Source: Selaginella moellendorffii (Eukaryota; Streptophyta; Lycopodiopsida; Selaginellales; Selaginellaceae). Taken from it: DNA of 64,000 nucleotides. The translations under genes were made by a program, and so were the position numbers. Positions 1 to 11,086 of the stretch are shown here, one piece after another. Within the stretch, counting starts at the first letter, position 1, and each line of letters begins with the position of its first letter. The notes below the pieces were generated by a model. It saw only the letters and a list, made by a program, of their open reading frames with translations, did no database searches and was not told the origin of the DNA. The stretch spans positions 268,792-332,791 of the forward strand of contig NW_003314368.1 in the NCBI RefSeq assembly GCF_000143415.4. Reading direction: 5' to 3'.

Positions 1-420
1 CTCAAGTGGTCGAATGAGCCTCTAAGTTGGAGAGGCTATGCTCCTTAGAGAATGGACAAGGCATGGTGAGCCTTCGGTGTCACACCATAGACAAATATTA
101 GCTGGGTGCTAAGGACGGAAGTAGTAATACATGCGGGTGTTACTTTCTAAAAGGGTTTACCGTTCGATAAGGACATCAAACTTCATCTATGGGTGGTGGA
201 GTTGTGAGACACAAATCCCTAGGCCCCAAAATGGAGCCGGAAGGGTGCCACTTGGTAGTGGCCGAAGCGAAAGCCAAACGAGCGTAACACGTTTGGACTA
301 AAAGCTCTGACTTGAAAGGTCAAGAGCAGGAGTGGAACTCCCAACAAAAGTGCTTGAGGAACAAGCACGAAGCAAGCAATAAGTGAGGCTCCAAAAAGGG
401 GGACCCAAAAGGACCAACAT

Positions 421-745
421 ATGACACATGGAAGTGTCCAAGATGGAGTCCGAGATGGAGTTCGAGATGGACCAAGATGGAGTCCGAGATGGAGTCTGAG
501 GTGGAGTTCGAGATGGAGTCCAAGATGGAGTCTGAGGTGGAGTCTGAGGTGGAGTCTGAGGTGGAGTCTGAGATGGAGTCTGAGGTGGAGTCCAAGGTGG
601 AGTCCAAGGTGGAGTCCAAGGTGGAGTCTGAGATGGAGTCTGAGATGGAGTCCGAGATGGACCAAGATGGAGTCCGAGGTGGACCCGAGATGGAGTCCGA
701 GATGGAGTCCGAGATGGACCTGAGATGGAGTCCGAAGTCGAGACC
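421..745. repeat. 12-bp minisatellite, GAGATGGAGTCY type (copy 1)
   Basis: About 25 imperfect units of GAG(A/G)TGGAGTC(T/C), mixed with GAGATGGACC variants. The period is a multiple of three and the unit has no stop in most frames. It therefore gives long artificial ORFs on both strands, Glu-Ser-Met-rich on plus and Thr-Pro-Ser-rich on minus. Nothing suggests that it is translated. Confidence 0.85.
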
Positions 746-766
746 GAGATGTAAGCTCCTGAGTTT

Positions 767-824
767 GGACTTCTCGGGAGGTCACCCAACCCAGTACTAT
801 TCAAACCCAAGGACGCTTAACTCC
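767..824 (-). repeat. 5S rRNA-like 3' half with pol III internal promoter boxes (copy 1)
   Basis: Read on the minus strand, this 58-bp stretch aligns without gaps to the second half of land-plant 5S rRNA. By my count 48 of 58 positions match the 5S sequence as I remember it. It keeps GTTAAGCGTCCTTGGG (box A region), GGTTGGGTGACC (intermediate element) and GACCTCCCGAGAAGTCC (box C). The 5' half of 5S is absent, so this is not a functional 5S gene. Cassandra TRIM retrotransposons carry 5S sequences in their LTRs; whether this belongs to a related family is an inference. More degraded copies lie at 30107-30165 and 30451-30508 with similar flanks. Confidence 0.75.
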
Positions 825-2149
825 AACTATCCCAAGACCCTTAACCGATTGGAAAAGGGGGTGCACTCTTATTCATGGGCCCTTTCCCTCTATATTTGAA
901 CCCCATGGACCGTCTCTCAAGTCGTTCCCTTTGGTTGCTTACACGAGACCAGGACCGAGACCGAGACCGAGGCCAAGGCCGAGACCAAGCCCAAGTCCAA
1001 GTCCGAGTCCGAGTCCGAGTTCGAGTCCGAGTTCAAGTCTGAGAGGGTGAAAGCCCAAAGCGTTCATCTCCCAAACCCTGGGGGGTTTCATGAGCTCCAA
1101 AAGTATAGTAAGGGGGAGGATTGCAGTGGAGCCAGTTTAGCCAGGAAAGGCCAGTTTGGCCCAGGAAGGCTGCACCCAGTGTTGGGTGATGAGCTGCCCA
1201 CTGGGAAGTCCAAGACTAGAGTGAACACGAACCGACAAGTAGGGTAGCTTGGTGAAGTGCTTAAGAGCCGGCTCTAGTTCCCCTGGGAGATCGACTGGCC
1301 GATGCTCCCAGTCCAAGTGTGGGTGGCACTACCTACTTGGATACCAAGTGTGGCTCAACAGAACCTCGCTCTAAGCCCATGGCTAGAGCACCCAAGGGCG
1401 GAAGGTAGGGAGAGTACCTAGGTGGCTCGCGTAAGGCCACAATATTCCGAAATGTTGCCCCAAAGTCCTAGACTGTGGAAAGGAAGAGGAGTAGACCTCT
1501 GGCACAGTGACTAAGGACATATTCACATGGTGAGGAAGTCCCAAAGGGCATTGGGACTTAGTGGTCGGGCCTGTGGGCCTTGACCTAGTGGCAGTGTTGG
1601 TGAACACGGCCATGAGTAGGATGGGTCTTGGCTGGGATTGAAAGAGGGATATTGGGGAAGGCTGTTCTCCTTGTTGGTGGGCATCCGAAGGATGCTAAGG
1701 AGTGGATCTGTGATGACCACTCATGGATGGTTGGCCCAGTCTTGGAGAGGCAGGACTGTGATGCAACTAGTATTAGACCACCAGTGCGGCAAAGGTTTGG
1801 GCATGGCCTTAGCGTAATAGGTTGCTATGTCGGTGGTACCTATGAGTGTCGGTCATGGGATCGGGCACGTGGAGCACTTGGACCAAGTGCAAAGGTGGAG
1901 TGGTGGGGATGTCATTCTCAGAGTTAGCAAGCCCAAGTCCGAAATAGGACTTATGGAGGTTGTGAGTGAGACTCCTCCAAGTGGTCGAAAGTGGGGTTAA
2001 GTGGCTAAAGTAGAATGGAAAATTAGTCACTTATAAAGAGCAGGAGTGGAACTCCAAAGAAGGGCTCGAAGAACGAGCTCAAAGCAAGCAATAAGTGAGT
2101 CTCTAGAAAATGGACATAAAAGGACTAATATATGACACATGAAAGTGTC

Positions 2150-2410
2150 GAGATGGACCTAAAATAGAGTCCGAGATGAAGTCTGAGATGGACCCAAGAT
2201 GGAGTCCAAGATGGACTTGAGATGGAGTCTGAAATGGACCTAAGATGGAGTCCAAGATGGACCTGAGATGGAGTTCGAAATGGACCCGAGATGGAGTTTG
2301 AGATGGAGTCTGAAATGGATTTGAGATAGAATCCAAGATGGACCCAAGATGGAGTTCAAGATGGACCCGAGATGAACCTGAGATGGAGTCCTAGACTAAG
2401 TCCAAGATGG
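2150..2410. repeat. 12-bp minisatellite (copy 2, more diverged)
   Basis: Same GAGATGGAGTC/GAGATGGACC repeat as at 421-745, in the second copy of the 1.4-1.7 kb unit. It is shorter and more degenerate, with added AAGATGGA variants. No coding signal. Confidence 0.8.
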
Positions 2411-3604
2411 AACCGAGACTGAAACTGAGAGTAAGACCAAGTCCTGTCTCCTTAGGGGGGGTTGTAGGGGGTTCCAAACCAAAAGTATAGTAGGGAGAGT
2501 GTAAGGGTTGGACCCCAGTGGAGCCAGTTTGGCTAGGAAAGGCCAATGTGACCTAGGAAGGCCATGCCTACGTGTTGGGTGAGGATATATCCACTAAGGA
2601 GTCTAAAGCTAGAGTGAATACAAACAGACAAACGAGGTAGCTTGGTGAAGTGTTCAAGAATTGGCTTTAGCTCCCCCGGGAAATTGAATGGTCGATGCTC
2701 CCAATCCAAGCATGGGTGGCACTACCTATTTGGATACCTGGCGTGGTTCAAAGAAAATTTGCTCTAGCCCATGGCTAGAGCACCCAAAGGCAAAAGGTGG
2801 GGAGAGTACCCATGAGGCTTGTGTAGGGCTATGGTGTTTTGAAATGTTATCCCAAAGCCCCAGACTGTGAAAAGGAAGAGGAACAACCCTCTAATATAGT
2901 GATAAAGGATATAGTAACATAGTGAGGAAATCCCAGAGGATAGTGGGACTTAATGGTCAGGCTTATAAGCCTTGATCCAGTGGCAGTATTGGTGAACTTG
3001 GCTATGGACAGAAAGGGACTTAGTGGGGACCAAAACAAGGATGTTGAGGAAGGCTATTCCCCATATCTATAGGCATCCTAAAGATGCTAAAGAGTGGATT
3101 TGGGATGACCATTTATGGATAGATGGCCCAGTCTTTGAGAGATAGGACTATGATGTAGGTGGTGTTCGATCACCGGTGTGACAAAGGTGAATAGGCATGG
3201 CCTTAGCGTAACGGGCTGGTATGTCAATAGTACATTTAGGTGTTAGTCACGAAATCAAACACATAGAGCACTTAGACCAAGTGTAATGGTTGAGTGGCAT
3301 AGATGCCATCCTTGGGGCTAGTAAATCCCCAAGTCTGGAATAAAACTTATGGAAGTTGTGAATGAGATTGCTTCAATTGGTTAAAGGTGTGGTTAAGTGA
3401 CTAAAGTAAAATGGAAAATTTAGTCGCTTACATTAAAGCAAAGTTTCAAATAAAGGAGTTTGTGGTAAGTTCAAATGATGCAAGATCTTGGAATAGAAAG
3501 GTTTTTTTTTTAACAACAAATGAGAAGGAGCCATGTGCATCCTCGGCAATAGTAAACTCTTCAGTGGTAGGCTAAAAAAAAAATGTAGGTAGAAAAGGAC
3601 ATGT

Positions 3605-4612
3605 GAGTAGTGGATTTACTCATATGGAGAAATACATTTGATTTGAATACCATGATGAGCATAAATAGTTGTGTTAGAATTTAAAAGTTACAAACACTTT
3701 AAAAGATGCAAAAATGCAGTACAAGTTTATACATTTATGGTGGGCTGGAAGTAATGCTTATGAGAAAACAATTCTAGGATATAGTGGCTTACTCATTTTC
3801 CACATTGATGGACTCTAATTATTTCTCATGTGAGCAAGTATTAGTATTGATCTTTTTTATTAATTCTCTTTCTATTGTAGATGAGTTTTGAAATAGTTGC
3901 TACCTAAATTCTAACAATAAATCTTATTGAAAGTTACCATATGATGTTGCTAGCAAAAACAAATGACTCTAAACATGTACATATATCTGAAGCTTGTTGG
4001 AATGACTTGGTCATTTTTATCCTAACAAGCCTTTATACACTTATATGAAAGGCTAAGTTATAGGAAATAGACCAAATCTTAAGGATTTGGTGTATTTGCT
4101 ATAACATCAATACAATTTCCTAGTCAAAAGCCAAAGGTGATGGGATCAGCTTTAAATGATTTTGAAATTAAATCTGCAACAAAACCAACTAAGAACCTTA
4201 AAATTATCAGAAGGAAGTGACAAACAAGTGAGATGATGTAGTTGACAGATTCACACCATTCTGAGTATGAGTATATTACTAGAGAATGAGGAGGACTAGT
4301 GCTTCCAAGCAACCAAGAGTTTAAGTGTTTTTAAGTTAAAGAACAAAACATTCATAAGATTGAGTGGGTTATACATCAACCTGGAATAAGATTTATAGTC
4401 AAGTGTCTTGCTTAGATTGGAGGAAAATTATGTGGTAAACATATTACCACAGGAACTCTATACACTCCAGCACCTTGTTTTTGGGGACAATGGCAATATG
4501 GTGACCCTCCACAACACTGTGATCAGTTCATGTGGTTCTGTCCAACAAAAGTTTTGCACACATGGTCTGTTGCAACATAAATTATCCAAAAACCAGAATA
4601 TATATATCTACA
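3605..4612 (+). repeat. Left ~1 kb LTR-like direct repeat
   Basis: Matches 5605-6605 over its full length with scattered substitutions. Shared words include 'tggtgggctgga', 'gttgctagcaaaaac' and 'ttatccaaaaaccagaat' at the right end. The offset is about 1,995 bp, leaving a core of about 1 kb. The size and arrangement suit LTRs of an old non-autonomous element, but I could not fix TG/CA ends or a target duplication. A simple tandem duplication remains possible. The small minus-strand ORFs seen in both copies are paired by-products. Confidence 0.6.
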
Positions 4613-5604
4613 ATATGGAAAACTATTTCATAGTGGCAGATATAGATGATTGTATAAAAATTGTGTGCACACAGTCCTTTCTCATTGATCATGCCAAAAC
4701 TTGGTGGTGCCAAGTGTGTGCTAAAAAAGGGCAGACTAGAAGCTGAACCAAGATATAGTCTCGTATCTATAAGGAATACTTAGCGGATGATCTTGGTCTG
4801 AGACTTTGCACAAAGCTGCGGTAGTTAAAGTAGCAAGGGGACCTTATGCATTATGTTAATGTGTTTGCTCAAAAGTGCACTATGATTGCAAATATAAGTG
4901 ACAAAAATGCTTGAAGTTATTTCTTAGAAGGTTTAAGTTCACTTTCTCATATGAGATTTTGAAGTTTATGCTAAAGATATACCTAGAGTGTAAGGAGGCA
5001 GCACAACAAGTTGCCTTTAGTCACTCGGTCATGGAACAATATCAACAATTGTATGCTGGTATCTCGGAAAGGAATAAGAATTCTGGGAATAAACAAGGTG
5101 ATTAGAAATAGAGGGTGGAAGGAAGGTTCCGCCCTGGAGGCTCACAAGCAACTGTTAACAAAGGTGGTGGTGGGGGGTTCCAAATGTATAGTAGGGATAG
5201 TGGTTGAAATACATGTCCAACCACCTGAAACATTAGTTTGGCTTCTGCTGGGGTATGTCGCTCCTTGTTATATGTTTAGGTTGGGTCTAAGCCCAAAATC
5301 TATGCTACTATAGTCAGTGGGGTACCCTCCTCTTTGCATTAGGCCACCAATATACCAAATTTATGCCAAACACCATTTGACACCATTTTGCGTGCAGATG
5401 CTAGATATGAGGGGTTAGTGCTCATGGGATTGTATTAGACCCTTGTTTCATAGCATAACAAGCTTGGAGTTCAGCTCTAAATTCAAGTGTGCTACAGTGA
5501 TGAAGCCTAAGCAAATTGGTGAGCTATTAAAACCATTTCCAATGGTCGTCTAGATAAGGTTTTAGTTGGCTGAGAGAGGACTTGCCTTTTCCATTAGGAG
5601 CAGA
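4613..5604 (+). mobile_element. Core with degraded gag-like sequence
   Basis: This lies between the two 1-kb direct repeats. The peptide around 4690-4740 contains 'DHAKTWWCQVC', like the A-x-x-WW core of plant gypsy gag proteins. Near 4980-5100 a second piece reads 'ECKEAAQQVAFSHSVMEQYQ', also gag-like, followed by frame breaks. No protease, reverse transcriptase or integrase is present. From about 5174 the core carries the dispersed word 'ttccaaatgtatagtaggga', shared with 34814 and 36258. It is best read as a dead, internally deleted retroelement. The gag assignment rests on short motifs only. Confidence 0.45.
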
Positions 5605-6605
5605 GTTTACATAAACACATGGAGAAATGCATTTGAGTTGAATACCATGATGAGCATAAGTAATTGTGTCAGAGTTTAAGAGCTATAAACACTTTAAAAG
5701 ATGCAAAAAAGCAATACAAGTTCATACGTTTATGGTGGGCTGGAGGTAATGCTTATGAGAAAGCAATTCTAGGACATAGTGGTTTACTCATTTTCCACAT
5801 TGAGGGACATTAATTATTTCTCATGTGTGCAAGTATTAGCATTGATCTTTTTTATTAATTCTCTTTCTATTGTAGATGAGTTTTGAAATAGTTGCTGCCT
5901 AAATTCTAACAATAAATCTTATCAAAAGTTACCATGTGATGTTGCTAGCAAAAACAAGTGGCTTTAAACATGTACATATATTTAAAGCTTGTTGAAATGA
6001 CATGGTTATTTTTATCCTACAACAAATCTTTATGCACTTATATGAAAGGCTATATTATAGGAAATAGACTGAATCTTAAGTATTTAGTGTATTTGCTATA
6101 ACATCAATACAACTTCCTAGTCAAAAGCCTATAGAGGTGATGCGATCAGCTTTAAATGATTTTGAAATTCGATCTACAACAAAACTAATTGGGAACTTCA
6201 AAACTATTAGAAGGAAGTGATGAACAAGTGAGCTAATATAGCTAACAGATTCACACCATTCTGAGTATGAGCATATTACTAGAGAATGAGGACTATTACT
6301 TCCGAACAACCAAGAGTTTAGGTGTTTTTAAGTTAAAGAACAAAAGATTCATAAGATTGAGTGGGCTATATATCAACCTAGAACAAGATCTTTAGTCAAG
6401 TGTCTTGCTTGGATTGGAGGAAAATTATATGGTAAACATATTACCACAGGAAGTCTACACACTCCAACACCTTTTTTTTTGGGACAACGACAATATAGTG
6501 ATCCTCCATAACACTATGACCAATTTATATGGTTCTGTCCAATAGAAATTTTGCACACATGGTCTGTTGTAGCATAAATTATCCAAAAACCAGAATATAT
6601 ATCAT
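5605..6605 (+). repeat. Right ~1 kb LTR-like direct repeat
   Basis: Partner of 3605-4612, in the same orientation, ending at the same 'aaccagaatatatat' word and diverging sharply after it. Confidence 0.6.
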
Positions 6606-7480
6606 GTACTTGGCTAATTGAAGAAAAGGTGAACTTGACGAATTTAGAGTTTCAGGCTTTGGTTGAAGTAGGTTTTAAATTTGAAAAGAACACTTTCAAT
6701 ATCAACATTATTCTCAAGAAGTTTCAAAAATAAAAAAACAACAAACATGTGAAGATTACAAATGCTTGGTCAAAAGAAGGAAAGGCAACATACTCAAAAA
6801 CATTATAGTTGAAGGCAGAAGTTAAAAATGTCAATATCAAGTAGCAATATTGTCATTATAAATATATAGTTTTTATTTATGGAATTGATACTATAAACAG
6901 AAAGTTTGCAACATCACAGTTAACCAATTCCCAAGTTACACTTGCACATACTTCTTTCAATATCAAAATTCTGATAAGTCTTTCATCCCTTGCAAGTATT
7001 ATATTTTATATATTGTATATTTCTTGGGATGGATCTAAATGTTAAACTTTGGATTCATCACCTTGCAATGTCTAAATATGGGGTGTTTATGACATTGAAA
7101 AAGAATTAGATATTGGTATTGTATTAGAATTTAATATAAGATAAATAAGTTTTATTTATAAATTACATCTAAAATAACATATGGTATTTTATGTAATAAT
7201 AATAAATTTAATATAAATATATGTTATAAATTAGAGGATTCTTACTTAAATAATTAGTATAAATACCAATTATTAAATATTAAAAATAATATTTTCTTTT
7301 ATAAACTAGTTGATAAAGGCAAAACCTCTATTAAATAGCAACTATTGGTAATTTACCAAAATCTAAATATTATTAAATTTATTAAGTTATTTAATAAAAA
7401 TATTACTATTAAAATCTTAACAGAATATTTTTTAGTGTGCTAGAATATTTTTAAAATATTCTTGCTCCCTTGTATTGGCA
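6606..7480. other. AT-rich spacer, no gene seen
   Basis: Very AT-rich, with runs of TAATAAT and TTTATA and no open frame of note. It forms the upstream region of the germin-like gene that starts at 7749. Confidence 0.6.
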
Positions 7481-7748
7481 AATCCAGAGTTTCAAGATCT
7501 TTCTCATCACCATTTTGCACTATGTTATTTGCAAGCTCGGCCTTGTTCTCCTAGCTAGCCCCTTATTTTTGTAAACTCCACCTCTTTTTAATCCTTTCTT
7601 GCCTCACAGAAAGAAAAGGTGGAAGACAACAAAGCACAAATCATATCCACGACTACTCCTGTTGGTAGTCAGTCACCGTTGTAAAGGGCCCCCACTCTAC
7701 ATAGTAGCCTTGGACTGCATAACTCGAGCACAGCTCCTCCACTCCAAA

Positions 7749-8381
7749 ATGGCCTCGTCTCTACAGGTTCTTCTCATCTTCTTTGCTCTTACAGTCACTC
7801 TCTCCAATTCAGCTGATCCAGATCCACTCCAAGACTACTGCCTTCCTACTCAAGCGCAGCAGCACCAGTGCAAGAGCTCGCCTTCACCCAGTGACTTCGT
7901 CTCCAGAGTCCTGGGAAACGCCCCCAATTCCCAGCCACCGCAGACCTCGAACGCCTCTCGACTGACCTCGGCAAACTTCCCAGCTCTCAACACCATGGGC
8001 CTCTCCATCACCAGAGCTTACCTGGGAGTCGGAGGCTCGGCCCCGCTGCACTACCACCCCCGAGCATCCGAGCTCATCTACATTGCGGAAGGAGAGGTGG
8101 AGGCCGGGTTTGTGGACTCGAGCAACGTCCTGTTCGCGCAGACCCTCCAGCCGGGAGACGTGATGATCCTTCCCAAAGGCATGCTCCACTACCTATACAA
8201 TCCTGGCAGCAGCAGAGCCACATTGCTGGCCTTGTTCGATAGCCAAGGCCCCGGAATCGTCCTTGCTGGCCCCGGTGTGTTTGGCTCTGGGATTCGAGAC
8301 GAAGTTATCGCGTCGTCCCTCGGGGGACTCGACCACGCCACGATTGAAGCGGTGAAAGCTAAGTTTAAGCCTCGGCCGTGA
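7749..8381 (+). CDS. Germin-like protein (GLP1)
   Basis: Intronless gene for a 210-residue secreted cupin. The chosen ATG at 7749 opens a classic signal peptide (LQVLLIFFALTVTL, cleavage likely after NSA near residue 22). The open frame extends 50 codons upstream, but that part is not hydrophobic and matches non-coding leader at GLP3. Both germin motifs are complete: HYHPRASELIYIAEG gives the two His and one Glu metal ligands, and GDVMILPKGMLHYLYN gives the third His. Two Cys lie after the signal (QDYC and HQC), as expected for the germin disulfide. Family members are extracellular Mn proteins with oxalate oxidase or superoxide dismutase activity in some cases; which applies here cannot be read from sequence. 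Its close paralogues are the pseudogene at 9831-10524 and GLP3 at 39410-40030. Confidence 0.93.
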   Translation: MASSLQVLLIFFALTVTLSNSADPDPLQDYCLPTQAQQHQCKSSPSPSDFVSRVLGNAPNSQPPQTSNASRLTSANFPALNTMGLSITRAYLGVGGSAPLHYHPRASELIYIAEGEVEAGFVDSSNVLFAQTLQPGDVMILPKGMLHYLYNPGSSRATLLALFDSQGPGIVLAGPGVFGSGIRDEVIASSLGGLDHATIEAVKAKFKPRP

Positions 8382-9520
8382 TAGAGTCTGTTTGTGATTG
8401 ATTCGAATAAATTACAAACCTGTCGTTTTTCATATTAAATCAGATAAAATTATCTGTTAACAAAAGAAAGGGCTGTTAGATACATTTTATTATGCTAGCC
8501 AACTGGTGTTTTAATAGCGTCTTAACGTATCTAATCGTGTTCCAGGATGAATTTCAAGCAAAAGAAATTTTGTGACAATTCTTTTTCCCTTGCCTCTGCA
8601 AACATTCTCGGATTCTAATGTGGAGCCAGCAATCCCGAGAACGATCTCGCCGCGTTTCTCAAAAAAATGGGGACGCTCAAACTCGTAAGCTCGTCGGAAC
8701 GAATATAGCGGTGGAATCCCGTGATCATACTCAATTGTCGACAAACGTACCTACAGTCCAGGATCTAGCCGAGCTCTCGGATTTAATTGGCGCTATACTA
8801 TGGAGCAAATAGTCCACACGAACGCGAGCCGGGCTATCAGACGAGCCCCAGCGCGATTCGATGGAACCGTAGCAGCAGGAGTCCGACGAAGTCGTCCATG
8901 AGGAAAAGAGGCAATAAGCACTGATGCTCTGGACAAAAGTGTACAAGTTCTCCTGAATGTTCGTGAGGTCATTCAGAAATCTGAGTTAATGTACTTTCCT
9001 TTCTTCTCTTTCTTTTCTTGTTTATGATCTCCTTTTTGGTCACTTTGTTGAAACTGATCGTTCAAGATCACGTCCAGAATGAAAACATGTTTTCTTGTTT
9101 TTCCAGAGCAGTAAAAAGGACGAAAGCTCTCAGGCGCCGGCGTCTCCCACTCCGGAACGCATGTAAGCTAAGCAGTCACAATGCCGTGCCAGATATGATC
9201 TCTCACGCTCTTTTGTTTTTGTTTTCGTGCCAGTCCCTTCCACTTCCGAGGAGAAAGAGAAGGAAAGAGACAGAGACGTGCCAAGCACGTTAGCAAACAC
9301 GCTCATGAAGATGCACAACTTGCACAACTCACTAGAACACTAAATAAACGTAAGACATTTGTTTTCCACGAAAAACATCTGTTCCAGAAGGTCCAAGTTG
9401 GAGCTCAAAATTTTTAATCGATCACTGCGAGGAGCTTGGACTACGATCACACACCAAGAGCACAAGCAGTTGCCTTTTACTCGCCAAGCAATGGCTTAAA
9501 CAACTCTCGCTCTCTTTTCC
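8382..9520. other. Intergenic spacer homologous to the GLP3 upstream region
   Basis: No gene is supported. The stretch 8605-8720 (words 'attctcggatt', 'atcccgagaa' and 'atctcgccgcgtt') matches 38928-39015, which lies upstream of GLP3. Downstream DNA of one germin-like gene is thus related to upstream DNA of the other, as expected for units of an old tandem array. Confidence 0.6.
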
Positions 9521-9521
9521 G

Positions 9522-9679
9522 TTAACTTGTGGATAGCGCGATACCCTCGTGCTTCAGTAAGATGAGGAGCTTCTCTGCGAGAAGCTCCTCCTTCTGCAGC
9601 CGGCCCTCCTTAACATTCAAGTCGTGCTTCTCCTCGCACAGCCATTCGCACAGCTTCCCATCGAGACCACCCAGCGCGG
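9522..9679 (-). CDS. Possible orphan terminal exon
   Basis: On the minus strand a good splice acceptor (TTTGTGTCTAG) is followed by 52 codons and a stop. The peptide starts ALGGLDGKLCEWLCEEKHDL and ends in a Glu/Leu-rich helix and LKHEGIALSTS. The ALGGLD start resembles the germin-like C-terminus (AASLGGLD), but the rest does not. No upstream exon was found, so this may be a gene fragment left by rearrangement. I do not recognise it. Confidence 0.25.
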
Positions 9680-9830
9680 CTAGACACAAACAAGTCAGTG
9701 CTCACGTCTAACGCTGCTTGCGCAGCTCCGAACCATTTGTTTGCTAGTCGCGCACTAATTTTACTCTCCTAATCTGTTCCTCAACTCAGGAATAGATTCC
9801 TAGAGATTCCCGCGGTGGGAGAATGATTTC

Positions 9831-10524
9831 TTAGGGCGAGCCCAGATGCCCTTGTTGGCTATATCCTGAGTTCCAGCTGGGAGAAGATTGATCCAGCCTA
9901 CAACTACTAATGCTTAACAACTGAACTATGAACTGAGCTTTCACCGCTTCAAGCGAGGTGTGGTCCAGTCCGCCAAGGGAGGCCGCGATATCTTCGTCTC
10001 GAATTCCAGAGCCAAAGACACCGGGGCCAGGGGCGAGGATACCGGAACGCTGGCTATAGGCCAGCAAGGTGGCTCTGCTGCTGCCAGGATTGTATTTGTA
10101 GTGGAGGGAGCATGCCTTTGGGAATGATCATCACGTCCCCCGGCTGGAGGGTCTGGATGTACAGGACGTTGCTCGTGTTAACAAACCCGACCTCCACGAC
10201 TCCTTCCACGATGAAGACGAGCTCAGATGCTCGGAGGTGGTAATGCAGCGGGACCGTGCCTCCGACTCCCAGTTTGGCTCTGGCGATGGTGAGGTCCATG
10301 GTGTTAAGAGGAAGTTCGCTGAGGAAAGTAGAGTGGCATTCCAGGTCTGCTGGGTATTCGTGGTGTTTCCCAAGACTTTGGAGACGAAGTCACTGGGTGA
10401 TGGCGAGCTCTTGCACTGGTGCTGCTGCTCTTGAGTAGGAAGGCAGTAGTCTTGGAGTGAATCTGGATCAGATGAACCGGCAAAGAAAGAAAAGAAGACG
10501 AGAAGAACCTGGACTGGAGGCCAT
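9831..10524 (-). pseudogene. Germin-like pseudogene (GLP2)
   Basis: The minus strand carries a full-length relative of GLP1/GLP3 with several lesions. (1) The ATG at 10524 (ATGGCCTCC) is out of frame with the following signal peptide because of a small indel. (2) Where the paralogues read ANFPALNTMG, four bases are missing and the frame shifts. (3) At the second cupin motif, GDVMIIPKGML is followed by a four-base insertion that destroys the metal-binding His and shifts frame again. (4) The C-terminus runs past the usual KAKFKP end into unrelated sequence, with a stop near 9831. The first motif is also altered: HYHLRASEL keeps the ligands. The upstream region still has the promoter word shared with GLP3. 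It is inverted relative to GLP1. Confidence 0.88.
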
Positions 10525-10742
10525 CTGGAGCAGAGGAACTCGAGGGATGATGGTCGAGTTTTGAAGTCCAAGGTTAAGTTGAGGTTCACTTTTTCTTGCT
10601 GCGAGGGACGAAAAAGAAGAAAAATGGGAAGAATAAGCAAAGAGGCCAATCTCGTCAGCATGAGCGACTTTAGAATGGTCGAGGCCTCTGGAAGAGGATG
10701 ACGAGAAGCATTGTACTTTGGCACCAAAATAAAATGATTCAA

Positions 10743-10783
10743 TCACTACAAACTTAGTTCGTCCATGAGAGAACATCAATCGT
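10743..10783 (-). promoter_or_regulatory. Conserved ~41-bp upstream element of the germin-like family
   Basis: On the minus strand this reads ACGATTGATGTTCTCTCATG and continues with GACGAACTAAGTTTGTAGTG. Near-identical copies flank GLP3 at 39121-39162 and, inverted, at 40079-40119. It sits about 220-260 bp upstream of the pseudogene start. This is either a conserved leader/promoter segment or a small repeat carried with the gene. Confidence 0.6.
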
Positions 10784-11086
10784 ACCGTTACTTCTTCGTT
10801 CGTGTTGTTTCGTTCCGCACTTAGCACTTAGAACGGCACGAATCCAAATCCCCAGAGTGGCTTGACGAACAAACTCTGACGAACCTAGGCCTTGACGGGC
10901 CTTTTTGTGAGCCAGCACAAACTTGCGGATGGAGAGCGGAGTATCATATCGTCTCGCGGGACATCGGAGAGCAGCGGCTCAAGACTCTAGCAAATCACAA
11001 TGCTGCTCAGAGTGCCGTGGTAACCTGGTGATCATTTTCGACTTTAAGTTCCTTCTTTTTCCTCTTCTCTAGATTCTTCGGTATAG

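Larger units (their letters stand above)
1..3440. repeat. Tandemly duplicated 1.4-1.7 kb repeat unit
   Basis: Two diverged direct copies can be followed side by side. The words 'caggagtggaactcc' (326 and 2041), 'gtggagccagttt' (1126 and 2516) and 'catggccttagcgtaa' (1803 and 3197) keep the same order. Spacing between copies is about 1.7 kb at the left and 1.39 kb at the right, so the second copy lacks roughly 320 bp, including the 5S-like stretch. Each copy holds a 12-bp minisatellite, a G-rich run, then the dispersed word 'agtatagta(g)gg', which also occurs near 5180, 34830 and 36260. No protein-coding gene is supported; the open frames are by-products of the minisatellite. The unit is probably an old non-autonomous retroelement or a tandem genomic duplication. 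Confidence 0.7.

Noticed and set aside
219-899. Long ORFs on both strands over the minisatellite
   Set aside because: They arise from a 12-bp repeat without stops; composition is pure repeat and there is no conserved flank.
7599-7748. 50-codon N-terminal extension of GLP1
   Set aside because: Basic, not signal-like, and homologous to the non-coding leader of GLP3; the signal peptide starts at the ATG at 7749.
9018-9293. 91-codon ORF downstream of GLP1
   Set aside because: No resemblance to any family and mixed composition; treated as spacer.
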